In this document: one piece after another, positions 63,807-64,000 of the stretch
How the letters are laid out: every line of letters starts with the position of its first letter
Position numbering within the stretch: the first letter of the stretch is position 1
Source: Aurantimonas coralicida DSM 14790
Lineage (GTDB): Bacteria > Pseudomonadota > Alphaproteobacteria > Rhizobiales > Rhizobiaceae
Assembly: GCF_000421645.1 (NCBI RefSeq)
Contig: NZ_ATXK01000003.1
Span: 1-64,000, forward strand
Direction of reading: 5' to 3'
Length of the DNA: 64,000 nucleotides
Program-made: the position numbers and the translations under genes
The notes under the pieces: generated by a model
Database searches by the model: none
Told to the model about the DNA's origin: nothing
Seen by the model: only the letters and a program-made list of their open reading frames with translations

Positions 63807-64000
63807 GTTGCACTCTCCGTTGATGCCGGCTTTCCGGCAGGGGATGTGTCAGGGCCCGAAGCGGACGGGACGCCTGTCGCGAAAGCCTGCGTTGGCCGCA
63901 GGTCTGTCATCTGGGAAAACTCCGGGAACAGCCGGCCCCAGCCGGTGATCCGCGCGGTGTCGAGACCGACGAGACGGGCCGTGGCAAAGGCGGTGATGGC
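63803..64000 (-). CDS. Partial gene upstream of the second TRAP operon (C-terminus only)
   Basis: The minus-strand frame is open from the right edge and stops at TGA 63805-63803, overlapping the dctP ATG (ATGA). The 65 visible residues (AITAFATARLVGLDTARITG and on) are followed by a Ser/Pro/Thr-rich tail. I cannot assign a family. The coupling suggests it belongs to the dctPQM-amidase operon. Confidence 0.65.
   Translation of the reverse strand, partial: AITAFATARLVGLDTARITGWGRLFPEFSQMTDLRPTQAFATGVPSASGPDTSPAGKPASTESAT

Overview
The window is high-GC DNA from an alphaproteobacterium, most likely of the order Hyphomicrobiales (Rhizobiales). Supporting signs are a SciP/DUF1153 regulator, a CsgH-type curli factor, a D-tartrate dehydratase very close in sequence to the Bradyrhizobium enzyme as I remember it, a rhizobial-style class III cyclase fused to a TolB-like/TPR region, and many TRAP, TTT and ABC uptake systems with LysR and GntR regulators. 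No rRNA, tRNA, CRISPR array or replication origin was seen.

Region 1 (1-8.4 kb) is an island-like, less GC-rich stretch bounded by insertion sequence debris: an IS30-family transposase end at the left and a broken IS5-family transposase at the right, with a truncated GNAT acetyltransferase inside. It carries a cyclase/TPR protein and, converging on it, a four-gene cassette: YcaO, TfuA, an HExxH metallopeptidase, and a protein with a phage-tail-like motif and a short pentapeptide-repeat tail. YcaO plus TfuA are the signature pair of backbone thioamide (or related) peptide modification. This is the best candidate for an undescribed system here. A SciP-like paralogue follows.

Region 2 (8.6-12.7 kb) holds two curlin-repeat proteins flanking a CsgH-like factor with no secretion channel gene nearby, an IS110-family remnant, a dispersed ~150-bp repeat (two copies) and an ABC-F ATPase. 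Region 3 (12.8-18.6 kb) is a redox/regulatory set: quinone-oxidoreductase-like MDR, LysR, two DUF1330 proteins, a luciferase-like oxidoreductase, an SDR and a GntR regulator. Region 4 (19-23 kb) is a TRAP transporter plus SDR operon with an apparent GntR operator and a strong hairpin after the binding protein gene.

Region 5 (23.1-30.8 kb) is a tartrate catabolic locus: D-tartrate dehydratase, tartrate dehydrogenase, a tripartite tricarboxylate transporter whose TctA and TctB parts are fused, its binding protein, and two LysR regulators. Region 6 (31-37.3 kb) holds a Tat-exported dioxygenase-like protein with a ferric-reductase-like membrane protein, a glyoxalase-fold protein, two glutathione transferases, a RibD-C/DHFR-like protein, a MarR regulator with a perfect 16-bp palindrome in front of it, and an HPP-CBS membrane protein.

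Region 7 (37.5-49.5 kb) is a complete exported molybdenum/tungsten formate dehydrogenase cluster (alpha, beta, gamma, Tat-target protein, TorD chaperone, ferredoxin-like protein, DUF3305, DUF3306, DUF6505 and DUF6352) with several small or low-complexity membrane proteins. Region 8 (49.5-57.7 kb) is an AmiC/AmiR-controlled operon encoding a peptide-type ABC transporter and a formamidase/acetamidase. A promoter, a small hairpin and a strong intrinsic terminator sit just ahead of amiC, as expected for ANTAR antitermination. Regions 7 and 8 together suggest formamide to formate to CO2. Region 9 (57.7-64 kb) is a GntR regulator, a keto-pentenoate-hydratase-like enzyme, an amidase overlapping it tail to tail, and a second TRAP transporter operon, again with a hairpin between the binding protein and small permease genes.
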